DNA of 28,946 nt from assembly GCA_000697475.1 (NCBI GenBank), contig JNEU01000999.1:1-28946 (forward strand), in the 5' to 3' direction. The notes under the pieces are model-generated. The model was not told where the DNA came from, made no database searches, and saw nothing but the letters and a program-made list of their open reading frames with translations. Position 1 is the stretch's first letter. Each line of letters opens with the position of its first letter. Shown piece by piece: positions 1 to 9,528 of this stretch. This stretch comes from Lichtheimia corymbifera B2541 (taxonomy: Eukaryota; Mucoromycota; Mucoromycetes; Mucorales; Lichtheimiaceae). A program made the translations under genes and the position numbers.

Positions 1-85
1 ATACTCATATACCACATGAACCAGCACTATACACACACATGATAGTGGATTCACGAAAGAAAAAGCGATCAAAAGGGTCAGCTCA

Positions 86-308
86 ATGGGCATGCCGATC
101 TACCATTGGGGTCTATAGAATAATAGAATGAATGCCGAATGGGGTCTCTTTGTTCTAAAGTTATTCGAATAAAAAGTTGTTTGTTCTGGTTTATTCGAGA
201 GGGTCTCTTGTTTGTTCTTATTCTATTCGAGTCGATCAATTCTTATTCTCATTCTGGTTTATTCGAACAAACTAAGCCGAATAACGATTAATCGAATAAA
301 GTGCCCAT
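86..308. repeat. AT-rich region with recurring ATTCGA motifs
   Basis: The stretch contains many copies of TTATTCGA or TATTCGA, alternating with TTTGTTCT/TTATTCT words. One copy forms a perfect 12-base palindrome (TTATTCGAATAA, 161-172), and the phrase TTCTGGTTTATTCGA occurs twice. The outer ends carry a short inverted pair, ATGGGCA at 86-92 and TGCCCAT at 302-308, that does not extend further. It could be the remains of a small transposable element or simple local duplication. No coding potential is seen in it. Confidence 0.4.
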
Positions 309-447
309 CCCTAGCTTCGATAGAAAAGATATGCAAATAAAGAGATAATGTGTTCCTGTACCGTTCTGTCAGTGACGTTCTGATACCAGGCAACCACAAA
401 ATTAGAGGAAAACGATGATTGTAAAAAAGTTTATTTTGATGTCCCTT

Positions 448-756
448 TTACTGGCAAGGGATCAGCCACAGAAAAGGTTTCACATTCATGCAAAAACATT
501 GGCCATGTATAATAAAGAGGAAGGGAGCCGCTTGTGGGCTGCAGGCTGCCACTTCACTCCGACCAATGATCCACCAGACTACTTCTACTCCAAATTGCTC
601 CATAACGATCCTCCCAAATAAGATGGCGTCTTCAATATCGATATCCTTGGCTACTCCGCTACACCATGGTACATCTTTCATCAACATACAGCGACCTTCC
701 AAACCAGGAAGTCCACCAGTATATATATCACCACGGGCCTTGTTATTAAGAAGAAT
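448..756 (-). other. Open frame fragment beside a tRNA, uncertain
   Basis: A minus-strand frame is open from about 756 down to a stop at 448. It encodes roughly 100 residues of fairly protein-like composition, including ARGDIYTGG and KDIDIEDAILFGRIV. It has no ATG near its upstream end and abuts the tRNA gene at 757. I cannot assign it to a family. It may be a remnant of an inserted element or a degraded gene, or a chance open frame. The remainder of 309-447 shows nothing recognisable. Confidence 0.15.
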
Positions 757-828
757 TCCTCGTTGGTCTAGTGGCTAGGATCCCGGTCTCTCACACCGGT
801 GGCCCGGGTTCAATTCCCGGACGGGGAA
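757..828 (+). tRNA. tRNA-Glu (anticodon CTC)
   Basis: The 72-nt sequence folds as a full cloverleaf. The acceptor stem TCCTCGT pairs with ACGGGGA (one T-G wobble), the D arm contains the A-box GGTCTAGTGGCTAGG, the anticodon stem CCGGT/ACCGG encloses loop CTCTCAC with anticodon CTC, and the T arm is CCGGG-TTCAATT-CCCGG (B-box). There is no intron and CCA is not encoded. The discriminator base is A828. It reads GAG (Glu) codons. A TTTT Pol III terminator follows immediately at 829-832. Confidence 0.96.
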
Positions 829-832
829 TTTT
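829..832 (+). terminator. Pol III terminator of tRNA-Glu
   Basis: A run of four T directly follows the tRNA discriminator base, with a longer T run at 837-842 as backup. This is the usual RNA polymerase III stop signal. Confidence 0.8.
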
Positions 833-1607
833 GTACTTTTTTGCTATGAAACCAAAAATCACGTGACCTTCTTCGTGGTGTATTTTTTTTTCGCTTTGCG
901 TGATAAAATGCCACAAAGACGAAGTGTCATGACTTGACATATCCTTCTTGGCTATATTAGCATATTTTATCATCATAGGTTTATTGCCTCTTCATCTTTG
1001 TATATATTACATATCTATCTCTTTTAGTATTATTGATCTTATTCACATATATATATCCACCGATTCATCATACAATAAACCTCAGTCAGTTATCTGCTTA
1101 TCTTCCTATATCCACTTCCTGGCTCATTCTTATCTTTGTGTCCCATCACATTCTGCCTTTGCACTGCTGTCCCGACCAGTAGGCATTATTATCATCTCTT
1201 TCCCTGTTCCCTGTCCTTGTCCTGTTGGAAAGCACCTAGCACATTCCATCATCCCAACCCTTATCCTCACACGAAGTAAGATAGAGTATAGACGATTCGG
1301 TGATGTCTATTGATATGTTACTACTAAATATTTATATGTGATGATAAGAATGTTAATATAAGAATGTCATAGATCAATGTATGCCGTGCCCTTTATGCAT
1401 TTAGGCCCGACTTTGTCGTAGAAACCTTATTGGTCTCTTTTTCCTTTCCCCAACCACACCTCATTAGTATCAAAAAGAACAGTGCAGACTCGATATGTAT
1501 TTGATTTTGAATTTGTAGACGACCGTGTAATTAAAAGCGATAGATCCCATATCATCTTCTTCTCCCTGCTTCAATTGTATTGCTCCAAAATCGAATACTT
1601 TTTATTA
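833..1607. other. Non-coding stretch, AT- and pyrimidine-rich
   Basis: No supported gene is seen. A 121-codon plus-strand open frame (948-1313) begins with TTG rather than ATG, is rich in Ile/Ser/Tyr/His as expected for chance translation of CT/AT-rich DNA, and matches nothing I recognise. The right part probably holds the 3' untranslated region of the minus-strand coiled-coil gene that ends at 1608. Confidence 0.6.
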
Positions 1608-3087
1608 TCATCGTGTACAGCTTACATCTTTCCCATCATCTACTGTATTCACCGGTATTGCTTCGGTTACATTGATGTTGATATCCCGTGTTTGTTGTGA
1701 TGTTGGTAATCTTTTTGAAAGGAATTTGCTCAGCAGGCCGGTGGAGAATGATGAGCGCATCACTTTTGGTATTGTACTCGTCGTGGTGGATGATTGAGAC
1801 TGGATCATGGTATCATGCTGTTTTGGAGGATGCATCTTAGATGTTGCTGGGATATCATCCACACTGAGAACGTGTTGCATGCTTTCATTGTCAATGATTT
1901 TCATCAATATCTTGTTGAGGTAGAGTTGGAGCGCACGATTGGTGTCCTTGAGTGATCGTACTTCATCATATAGTGAACTCTCTGTAAAGAATAAACAGCA
2001 TTAGCTTGAAGAATGATCCACATGTATTGTCCTTTACCCACCTTGCTCTTGAATGTAATTGGCGTTTCCAAGTTCATCTGCCAAGTTTAACCCCCTGGTA
2101 TCCGAGCTCTCAGTGTCCATGGTCGCACGCGAAGCTGCAAGTATTTCGCCGTTCATGGTCTTTTCATGTAGCAGAAGCTGATAGCTCTCGTTGTCTTCCA
2201 TCAATGATTCATTCATTTGACGTGCGCTTGCCAATTGTTCTTCAAGATGATTGATACATGCTAACTGATACTGGTGCTGATCAGCATATTGTTTCTCCAA
2301 ATTTGCAAGCTGTGATTTGAGTTTGGTGATAGTCCTTTCAGCAGATGGACTCACTACTCGCTGTTGTAGACGAGGCGAAGGTGATATCTTTTTGCTGTCA
2401 TATTCTGAAGGTGATGATTTTGGGCTTGTTGGCGGTCTTCGTTTACAGCTGGCTGCAGTGGTGGTTGCCTGGCTACTCAATTTGCGGATTTGCTTGTTAA
2501 GGGACTCTTCCTTCTGAAGCCATCGTTGCTGCTGATACTCGAACGATTCTTGCTACAACCAAAAGTAATTGAGTATCAGAGAAAGCATACAATCATTCGT
2601 TTAACCTACCTCGGATTTCAGCTGCTTGACGACTTCCTTCTTTTCACGTGTCAACTGGGCTACCGTCTTCTTTAACTCCTCCAGGTCTTGTTCTCTTGCA
2701 TAATAATCAGTCTCCAAGCGTGTTTGTGCCTCAATCGCAAAGGACATTTGCTGCTGCAAAGTGGCTATTCTCTTTTCAACACAATGAGTGCTTTGGTTAG
2801 ACAATGCATACAAGGGGATATTACCTTGTGTAGCTGCTTATTCTCGATCAACACCTCTGAGTGCTTCTCTACCCTCTCAGCCAGCTGTTCTTGTAACTAT
2901 TCATGCATCACGCCTTGTGAGTTATACCAGCCTTATCATCCATAACATAAGAAAATAGTGCACATACCGAATCGCGGTCATGGTGAGCCTGACTCAAGTC
3001 GTCATGGAGTGCTTGTGCCATGCCTCTCATATCCAAATTGCTACAACTAGTTGCATTGGCAGACGATGTTGTCGCATTCCAGTCCAT
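1608..3087 (-). CDS. Coiled-coil protein, five exons, conserved-looking fungal family
   Basis: Exons (transcript order) are 3087-2968, 2896-2825, 2771-2610, 2552-2042 and 1981-1608. All junctions keep phase and the product is 412 residues. Heptad-rich coiled coil covers about residues 30-130 and 200-300, separated by a Ser/Pro/Lys-rich linker. Two segments look conserved: ESLMEDNESYQLLLHEKTMNG and, across the last intron, SLKDTNRALQLYLNKIL. Both resemble, from memory, fungal long coiled-coil proteins annotated as M-protein-repeat or Uds1 (Up-regulated during septation) related, but this assignment is tentative. There is no membrane segment or catalytic domain. The C-terminal 60 residues are Ser/Thr/Gln-rich and basic. 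The ATG at 3087 is the first in the exon; the small exons 2 and 3 are the least certain part of the model. Confidence 0.75.
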
Positions 3088-3248
3088 GTTGTTGAATAGA
3101 GTGAAAGAATATTATAATAAAGAGGAAAAGACTTCCATATTCAATAGAGCCAGTTGGTTTGTGTATACACGGCATGTTGAGAGAGAAACGGGGAAAAAAG
3201 ATAGAAAAAGAAAAACGTCGTTGTATTTTAAAATGGATAATGATCTAC

Positions 3249-3964
3249 CTATTTCTTGAACTTGTAATGAGAGCGATCAGGACCTTCATCTGATAGGGCT
3301 GTGCTTCCAAAGGTCTCTTCGATTTTGCTTGCCACAGACTCAAATCCTTCAGCATCAGTATGACCCATAGCATCCATATCGCGTGCAACTGCATCCATCG
3401 CACTTTGATTGATATCATGCGCCATATTCTCGGTTTCAAGATCGTGCTCAATATACTCTGGGAAATGGCGCTTGGATGTATCAACAAATCCCCTCATACT
3501 GGATGATGGTTTGGTTGTCTTGCTCTCACTTGACATTGTAGAAGAAGGAGGGTCCTTTCGAGCTCGTGAAGTCCAGAATCCACCACCAACGTCGCTATCT
3601 GCTTCAGTACCATCGTGGCTCCATCGAGTGTCTTGTGTCGATGAGGGTGCTGCTGCAGTCATCATTTGATTGCCATCGCTTCCTCCTTGGTTGCTGCGTA
3701 GCCCTTCAGTTTCCTTATCGATCTCTTCAAAGGTATTATGGATTGCCTAGCAACAGCAGATGAGGATATCGCTCTTTCTAAAAAGTTACCGATGATCTCT
3801 CTTTTACCTGCTCAACTGAATCGGCAATGCCGTGCATGGAGCGTTTAAGGTTGCCATGACGCTCGTTGTATTGCTGTTCCAATTCTATCAAATGACATCA
3901 TTGTTACAACTAGTCTCAATACAACAGTGAATACAACTACCATACCTTTTTCTGTAGTGTCCAT
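3249..3964 (-). CDS. Hypothetical 197-residue acidic, partly helical protein
   Basis: Three exons: 3964-3946 (19 nt), 3884-3808 and 3746-3249. Donor and acceptor sites (GTATGG...ATAG, GTAAAA...CTAG) join in phase to give 197 residues. The N-terminal 50 residues are helical and charged (ELEQQYNERHGNLKRSMHG, then SVEQAIHNTFEEIDKETEGLR). They are followed by a Ser/Thr-rich linker and a second acidic helical stretch (ENMAHDINQSAMDAVARDMDAMG). The C terminus is basic (HYKFKK). There is no signal peptide, membrane segment or known motif. A TATA box lies about 50 bp upstream. The conserved splicing and even composition argue that it is a real gene, but I do not recognise it. Confidence 0.65.
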
Positions 3965-4010
3965 GATTCTTTGAACAATATGGGATAATATTTTCAGACG
4001 AAGCAGGCCT

Positions 4011-4017
4011 TTTTATA
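4011..4017 (-). promoter_or_regulatory. TATA box of the 197-residue orphan gene
   Basis: TATAAAA on the minus strand lies 47-53 bp upstream of the ATG at 3964, a suitable place for a core promoter with a short leader. Confidence 0.45.
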
Positions 4018-4236
4018 TGGGTTCACGTCGCATTGCATCAAGATGAAGTAATTCATGCGGAATCGAATGTCATGGATGGTCATGTGTCACCTGGGTTAAC
4101 CCATGCCCAACTTTGGTACCTTTAACCCCGCAACCAGATCACTGCCATGGCGACCTGTACGCATACGATATATAGACAGCACAAGTTTTATTGACTCTTC
4201 ATAATGAAAAAAATGATATAGGATCTCTATTTACAA

Positions 4237-4506
4237 TCAAGCAGACTGGTGTGGTAATCGAAAGGAATCGTGCATGCGGTCGTCGTTGATCCACCACCAA
4301 TCCCGTAAACTGCGTTTGGAGGCGACTTCCTTTTCCAGGGTTGGCGAAGGCGGCAAGTAGTCGCCTGTATCGGTCACGGTAGAAAGCTGGAAAACTTGGC
4401 ATGATGTTTCTTCCGCTTTTGGTGTTGATTTGTTCCAAAGTTGACTTGCTTTCCATCGTGTGATAGGTTTCACAACGAGCCTTGTCAATGAGGATTCTGA
4501 AGACAT
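4237..4506 (-). CDS. Hypothetical 89-residue protein
   Basis: A single uninterrupted frame begins with ATG at 4506 and ends TGA. The product is polar, with a basic N-terminal third (RLVVKPITRWKASQLW), a central Thr/Pro segment (DTGDYLPPSPTLEK) and an aromatic motif, RDWWWINDDR, near the C terminus. The N terminus could be a weak mitochondrial targeting sequence (Arg/Lys, Ser/Thr, no acidic residue after position 4), but that is only an inference. No family is recognised. A competing frame on the same strand (4199-4456) is shorter and less protein-like. Confidence 0.45.
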   Translation of the reverse strand: MSSESSLTRLVVKPITRWKASQLWNKSTPKAEETSCQVFQLSTVTDTGDYLPPSPTLEKEVASKRSLRDWWWINDDRMHDSFRLPHQSA

Positions 4507-5481
4507 GGACGATAAATCAAGAAGGAAAAGAGAGGATAAATACGTGAATAAACGATAGCATAAGGATTTCCACCGTTTTATTTCTGCTGATCGTCAACCT
4601 GCATATTGACTTTTAGGAGCAGAGGAAAGGGGGAGGGGGAATTGCTACAAGACGTGATGTGCGGTGGTTGCAGATGGGTGCTGCTGCTGCAAGGTCATGT
4701 GTTTACGTGACTCCATCATCAAAAGCACAGCTGGGTTGGCTTTTTACTATCCTACGCTGTGAGGAGAACAAGGAGAAATGAGTCGCATAAATGTTTGTCG
4801 TCTTTGGTTTATGACCTGTTTTGGTACAAAATATCGGGTTACTTGTGCCACAGTCATTCGCTTACTTGAGCTCTGCTAGGTCTCTCTTCCAAAGATTCCT
4901 GCCCTTCCAAATACAAAGAATACATCACGCTTTGTCTCACTTACCCATTAGCTCCTGTGCCTGTGTTTAGCTTACTCCCCACCAGTTGTTTCTTCTTTGG
5001 AGGTTTTCGGTTGATCCATGCTTTCTATTTGATCGAATAAAAGTCATACACGCTGTTATATATGCTACCTTGCACACCTCAGTCGCTTTCATATTTCGTA
5101 TCACCCCAATCCAATGGATCCATCTCATATTTATTCCCACACAAAGGTATTTGCCGAGTACAATGAAAACGTTTCTGGGCAATTGTGCAACCAAATCAAG
5201 TGACATATCAGGATAATCGTACACATCAAATAGCCATTATTTGATCCCATCCAATAATCGTCCTTCACAAAGAGCTTCCCACAGCTGTGTATGGGTGGAA
5301 CACATATCGAACAGCAAGAAGGCATTATGAAAGCACAAGACAAAAAGAATAAGGTTTTGTAACGTGGATTGGCGTCTTATGTAATCGGCTTCTAGTATAA
5401 AAACCCCTTTTCCACTACCATCATCAAATTTGTCGATCCACTCGATCTTTAATTACACATCATCTCCACCAACATTGTCTA
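4507..5481. promoter_or_regulatory. Intergenic region ahead of the sugar transporter
   Basis: This 975-bp region lies between the divergent 89-residue orphan and the sugar transporter, so it probably holds both promoters. It includes two adjacent G runs (GGGGGAGGGGG near 4628-4638) and a TATA box near the right end. The frames here (4967-5343, either strand) are short and lack plausible composition, so I see no gene. Confidence 0.5.
5396..5403 (+). promoter_or_regulatory. TATA box of the sugar transporter
   Basis: TATAAAAA stands about 80 bp before the transporter ATG and is followed by a C/T-rich tract, a common arrangement for a strong fungal RNA polymerase II promoter. Confidence 0.5.
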
Positions 5482-7534
5482 ATGGGAACGTGGACAAACA
5501 AGATTGTCACCAATGTCTACGTACGTATCAAAAAAGCGCTGCATAACAACAAATTGAGTATCCTGGATATAGGTCATTGGTGGGTTTGCTGCTATTGCAG
5601 GCATCATGTTTGGCTTTGACATTGGTAGCAACTCGGGTGTTATAGGCACTTGGCAGTATGTATGAGACGAATCCAATCTCTTGCTCTGAATCACTTACAC
5701 AATTTTTCACAAAGGTACCAAGAGTTTTTTAATCGTCCAGATGCTTTATTACAAGGTGGCATCAATGGAGCATTGAGCGCTGGTTGTTTTGTTGGTGCTC
5801 TTTGTGCGGGTTTCCCAGCAGACCGGTTCTCTCGCAAGTACACTCTTATTGGAGCATCCGCATTGTTTATTATCGGCTCAATCTTACAAGCTGCAGCTAA
5901 TGGTGTTCCCATGCTCTGCTGTGGTCGTGTGTTGAATGGTATGTATATTGTCAGGGTGCACACGACAGCATGGAAAGGTGAATTTAATGGCTGTGAAATG
6001 ATAATCATAGGTCTTTCCGTGGGTATTACGTCCATGGTGGTGCCTTTGTACCAATCGGAAATTGCACCCAAGGAAATCCGAGGTCGTATTGTTGCTGTTC
6101 AGCAATGGAGTATCACATGGGGCATCATGATATCGTAAGTATCGAAAAGAGATGGCTGTAATTCTACCTTGTTAACACATCACACTTTCGTGGATAGGTT
6201 TTGGATTCAGTATGGATGTCAATTTATTAATTCAACAGCTGCATGGAGAATCCCGTGGGCGATACAAGGAGTGCCTGCTGTAATCCTTGTAGCTGGCATG
6301 TGGGCATTCCCATTTTCACCCCGTTGGCTGGCAGATCATAATCGCATGGATGAAGCTATTCGTGTCCTTGCAGATATCCATGGTAATGGTGATCCAAACC
6401 ATCCCCGTGTTCAATTGGTAAGATCGTTATTGAATATAAAAGGTGATGACTTTATCCAACCTATTCCTCCATTGAATACAGGAAATCAGAGAGATTGAAG
6501 CTACCATCAAATTTGACCGTGAACAAGCCTCTCACCGTTATGCGGATCTTCTCAAGCCTGGCATGGCATATCGTGTTTCTCTAGGTGTTTGCCTACAGAT
6601 CGTACGTCTTTGATATCACTACTTGTCCATTATTACCATACTAACCAGCTGAATAACACACACAGTGGCAGCAGCTTACGGGTATGAATATCATTATGTT
6701 TTATGTTGTGTTCATGTTTGAGCAAGCTGGTAAGAAGCATTGAATTCACAACCTCCTAAACAATGTAATGTTGCTCACTCATATATATATTCAGGTATCG
6801 GTGACTCCCAGGAAGCTACCCTGCTTGCATCTGGCATCAACTACGTTGTTAACGTCGTCATGACTATCCCTGCTATTCTCTATGTGGATAAATGGGGTCG
6901 TCGTTATACCATGATTTTTGGAGCACTTGGGATGTCGCTTTTCCTCTGGGTAGTAGGTGGTTTGCTTAGCCGAGGCCATTATGTAATCAATCCCACAACC
7001 GGTCGATATCAAGTAGAGGATCTGGGTACCCCAACTGCCAATGGAATTGTTGCCTGTGTATACCTTTTTGTCGCATGCTTTGCCACAACATGGGGTCCTT
7101 TGGGATGGATTTACCCAGCTGAAATCTATCCTTTGCGTGTACGTGCAGTGGCAGTTTCCATGTCCACAGCTGCCAATTGGCTGTTTAACTGGGTCCTGAA
7201 CTTTGTTGTGCCCTTGCTCATGGAAGAAATCCGTTATGGCTTGTATATGCTTTTTGCAGGCTTTAACTTTTTGATGGCATTGCATGTATTCATAGCATAT
7301 CCCGAGACAAAGGGTTATACGGTAAGTCATTGTATGCATGGATTTATGTGTGTATCACGTAGCTGATCTCTTGTTGTCCATATCCAGTTGGAAGAAATGG
7401 ATATTGTATTCCAGCACAACCCACGTAGGCGCATTCCTAGGGAAGTCATTGATCGGGAAATGGCTGAAAAGTACCATACCGACCAAGTTACCGGCGCTGA
7501 TAGTAGCAATGAACCCAAGATTGAAGAAGTATAG
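5482..7534 (+). CDS. MFS sugar transporter (fungal hexose transporter type)
   Basis: Nine exons: 5482-5520, 5573-5655, 5715-5938, 6011-6134, 6198-6417, 6482-6601, 6666-6729, 6795-7321 and 7388-7534. All junctions are in phase and encode 515 residues, a normal length for a 12-helix plasma-membrane sugar/H+ symporter or facilitator. Signature motifs appear in order: FGFDIGSNSGVIGT in helix 1, ADRFSRK in loop 2-3, PLYQSEIAPKEIRGR after helix 4, WQQLTGMNIIMFY in helix 7, DKWGRR in loop 8-9, GWIYPAEIYPLRVRA in helix 10 and PETKGYTLEEMD at about 461-472. These are the classic sugar-transporter signatures (TC 2.A.1.1). The closest types are fungal high-affinity glucose or STL1-like carriers; the substrate cannot be fixed from sequence. 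The same-strand neighbour is a lactonase of sugar metabolism, which may or may not be meaningful. Confidence 0.93.
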
Positions 7535-8198
7535 TTGTGATACACCTTCATGTTCCGCTGTCATCGCTAATGTAATACCCTCCTGTACGCGTTAAATCAA
7601 AGAAGAATATGTATATTACTATCATCAATTTCTGTGCTGTAATAATAAAGGAACAAACATTACTGGTATCTCTGCCTTCCATGTATGAGAAAGTGAGCAT
7701 GCTATCTATCACTCTCATCACATGAATGTGATATCATATTGCCAAATTCATGTGTGGGGAAGAATAGGTGTCCAAAGTCTACCAGATAGTTCATTGTTGT
7801 TATGGCTGTTGCCACTGTTGTTGCGAATGGGAGATAATTGGTCTCGGAAATATCAACCCCAAATGTACGCATGTTATTGATTAAAGATACCAATGGCTTT
7901 CAAAATCTTAGCTTTTCATTGTCATTGTTGTCATTGTTAGAAACCGGCTCATTTATTTTGGTAAAACTAATTAAATTGCTTGCTATCATGTAAGTGACTC
8001 TGGAGTCGCATGGAGATGTTTATAACGATTTCTGTGATAATGGAACACGATATGGGTGATGAGGATAGAATGGGCTTCTCGTTGTCGGGTGTTGCGGTGA
8101 TCAATTTCCTTTTTCGGGTAGCAACGGTAGTTACGTAAAGCGCGTAACAGGGTCCAATCTTCCCTTTCACCTAATTTGACATACATACATATACAAAG
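7535..8198. other. Intergenic: transporter 3' end and lactonase promoter
   Basis: An AATAAA signal at 7644-7649 lies 110 bp after the transporter stop and probably directs its polyadenylation. The rest, AT-rich with TCATTGTTG repeats near 7915-7940, presumably holds the upstream region of the lactonase gene. No supported coding frame is seen; short minus-strand frames (7702-8282) look like chance. Confidence 0.5.
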
Positions 8199-8275
8199 GT
8201 AAGTTGACGTCGACCGATATGGTTTATCATGGTCTACCTGGGAGTTTTTAACTATATTCTTGGTGACATTGGCAG
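8199..8275 (+). other. Probable 5' UTR intron of the lactonase gene
   Basis: A consensus donor, AAAG|GTAAGT at 8199, and an acceptor, TTGGCAG at 8275, bracket 77 bp. An AACTAT element upstream of the acceptor could be the branch point. Splicing would place the CDS ATG only six bases after the junction. An ATG at 8229 inside the interval would be removed from the leader, which makes a spliced leader attractive. This is inference from splice signals alone. Confidence 0.5.
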
Positions 8276-8280
8276 CTGCC

Positions 8281-9409
8281 ATGCCTTCTGTGTACGTGTC
8301 TGGTTATACTGATGCTGGAGGACAAGGCATCTACTCGTACGATTTCGACAATGCGAGTGGCAACTTGACAGGTGGACGACTCGTAGCCAAGACACAACAA
8401 CCATCTTATTTTGTGATCAATGAAGCAACCGACTCTCTGTACGCGTTACTTGAAGTGACCGAATACAACAATATGAGCAATACTGGAGCAGTGCAGGCAT
8501 TTCATCGAGATCCCAAGGATGGGTCATTGACCGCTCTGAATACTGTGACGACTGAAGGTGGTGCACCATGTCATGGCATCAGTGATTGTGAAAAGTACAT
8601 TCATGTGGCCAATTATATGGGTGGTTCGGTGTCGTCATTTGCCATTGAAGATCAGGGACGTATTAGCCCGCTCGTGTCACTTTACAAGCACAATGATTCT
8701 CCCAGTGGTGGTGTACCTGATCGTCAAGAAGCTCCACACGCACATTCTATTGATATGATCGATTCCCATTGGGCTATCTCCTGTGATCTGGGTACTGATT
8801 TGGCTGTTGTCTACAAGCACAGCAACAATGATAATGCTACGCTGGAACGATGCGGTGAATTTCAATTCCCCAAAGGTGCTGGACCTCGTCACGTCGCCAT
8901 AACAAAGGATCAACAGCGTGTTTACGTGCTCACAGAGTTGTCAGTCGAAGTCTATGCACTTGAATTCAAGGATGGTGTATTATCCAAGATCGATCATCAG
9001 TCTGCTCGCCCAGAAGGAAACACGAATTTCGCAACCGGTGCTGAAATTGCTCTTACCCCTGACAACCGATTTTTATATGCATCTTTACGTGAGATCGATC
9101 AAGTTGCCATGTACAAGGTTGACTCTACTTCTGGTAAACTAACTCTTATCGGTTACGTGTCATGCGGTGGTATCCATCCAAGGCAATTCGTCATTGATCC
9201 TTCAGGTCAATATCTTCTCTTGGGTAACATGGTAAGTAATATACTGAGCTTGTATGTAGGATATCAAGTCCATTTCGGTTAATGTATTATATGTGCTATA
9301 GAATTCCAATACCATTGTGGTCTTTTCTATTGATCAAACGACTGGTCATCTCTCAGCTCTCCACACCATTGATCATCCACAACCCACTTGTATCCAATTC
9401 TGGAAATAG
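8281..9409 (+). CDS. Seven-bladed beta-propeller lactonase (6-phosphogluconolactonase, YbhE type)
   Basis: Two exons, 8281-9231 and 9302-9409, encode 352 residues, the usual length of the lactonase beta-propeller family (PF10282). Recurrent blade motifs such as VSGYTDAGGQGIYSYDFD, YVLTELSVEVYALEF, LTPDNRFLYASLRE and HPRQFVIDPSGQYLLLGNM recur every 45-50 residues, and PHAHSIDM is the typical central His motif. The family hydrolyses 6-phosphogluconolactone in the pentose phosphate pathway; some fungal members act instead as muconate cycloisomerases, so the substrate is inferred. No signal peptide is visible. ATG 8281 is chosen because the codons upstream contain no ATG in frame and lie behind an intron acceptor. 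The last exon completes a final blade strand (NTIVVFSIDQTTGHLS). Confidence 0.88.
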
Positions 9410-9453
9410 AAATGTCTCTTTTTGTTCTATTAACTGCTATTGAGAGATGAATG

Positions 9454-9459
9454 AATAAA
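9454..9459 (+). terminator. Polyadenylation signal of the lactonase gene
   Basis: AATAAA 45 bp after the stop, followed by an A run. It falls in the 119-bp gap before the convergent gene on the other strand. Confidence 0.5.
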
Positions 9460-9528
9460 GGAAAAAAAAAGTAAAATTGTCTAAGATGTAATGAAATGCA
9501 TATGCAAGGAAGGAAATGAAGAGACAGA

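Noticed and set aside
86..308. Definite MITE call based on ATGGGCA/TGCCCAT
   Set aside because: The inverted match is only 7 bp and does not extend inward or outward; no target-site duplication is visible. Kept only as a repeat-rich region.
948..1313. 121-codon plus-strand open frame
   Set aside because: Starts at TTG, has Ser/Ile/Tyr/His-rich composition typical of translated CT-rich DNA, no splice partners and no recognised motif.
6791..7339. 182-codon minus-strand frame
   Set aside because: Antisense to transporter helices 8-12; Cys/His-rich chance translation.
8260..8280. N-terminal extension of the lactonase from TTG 8260
   Set aside because: No ATG in the extension, and it overlaps a likely leader intron; ATG 8281 gives the normal family start.
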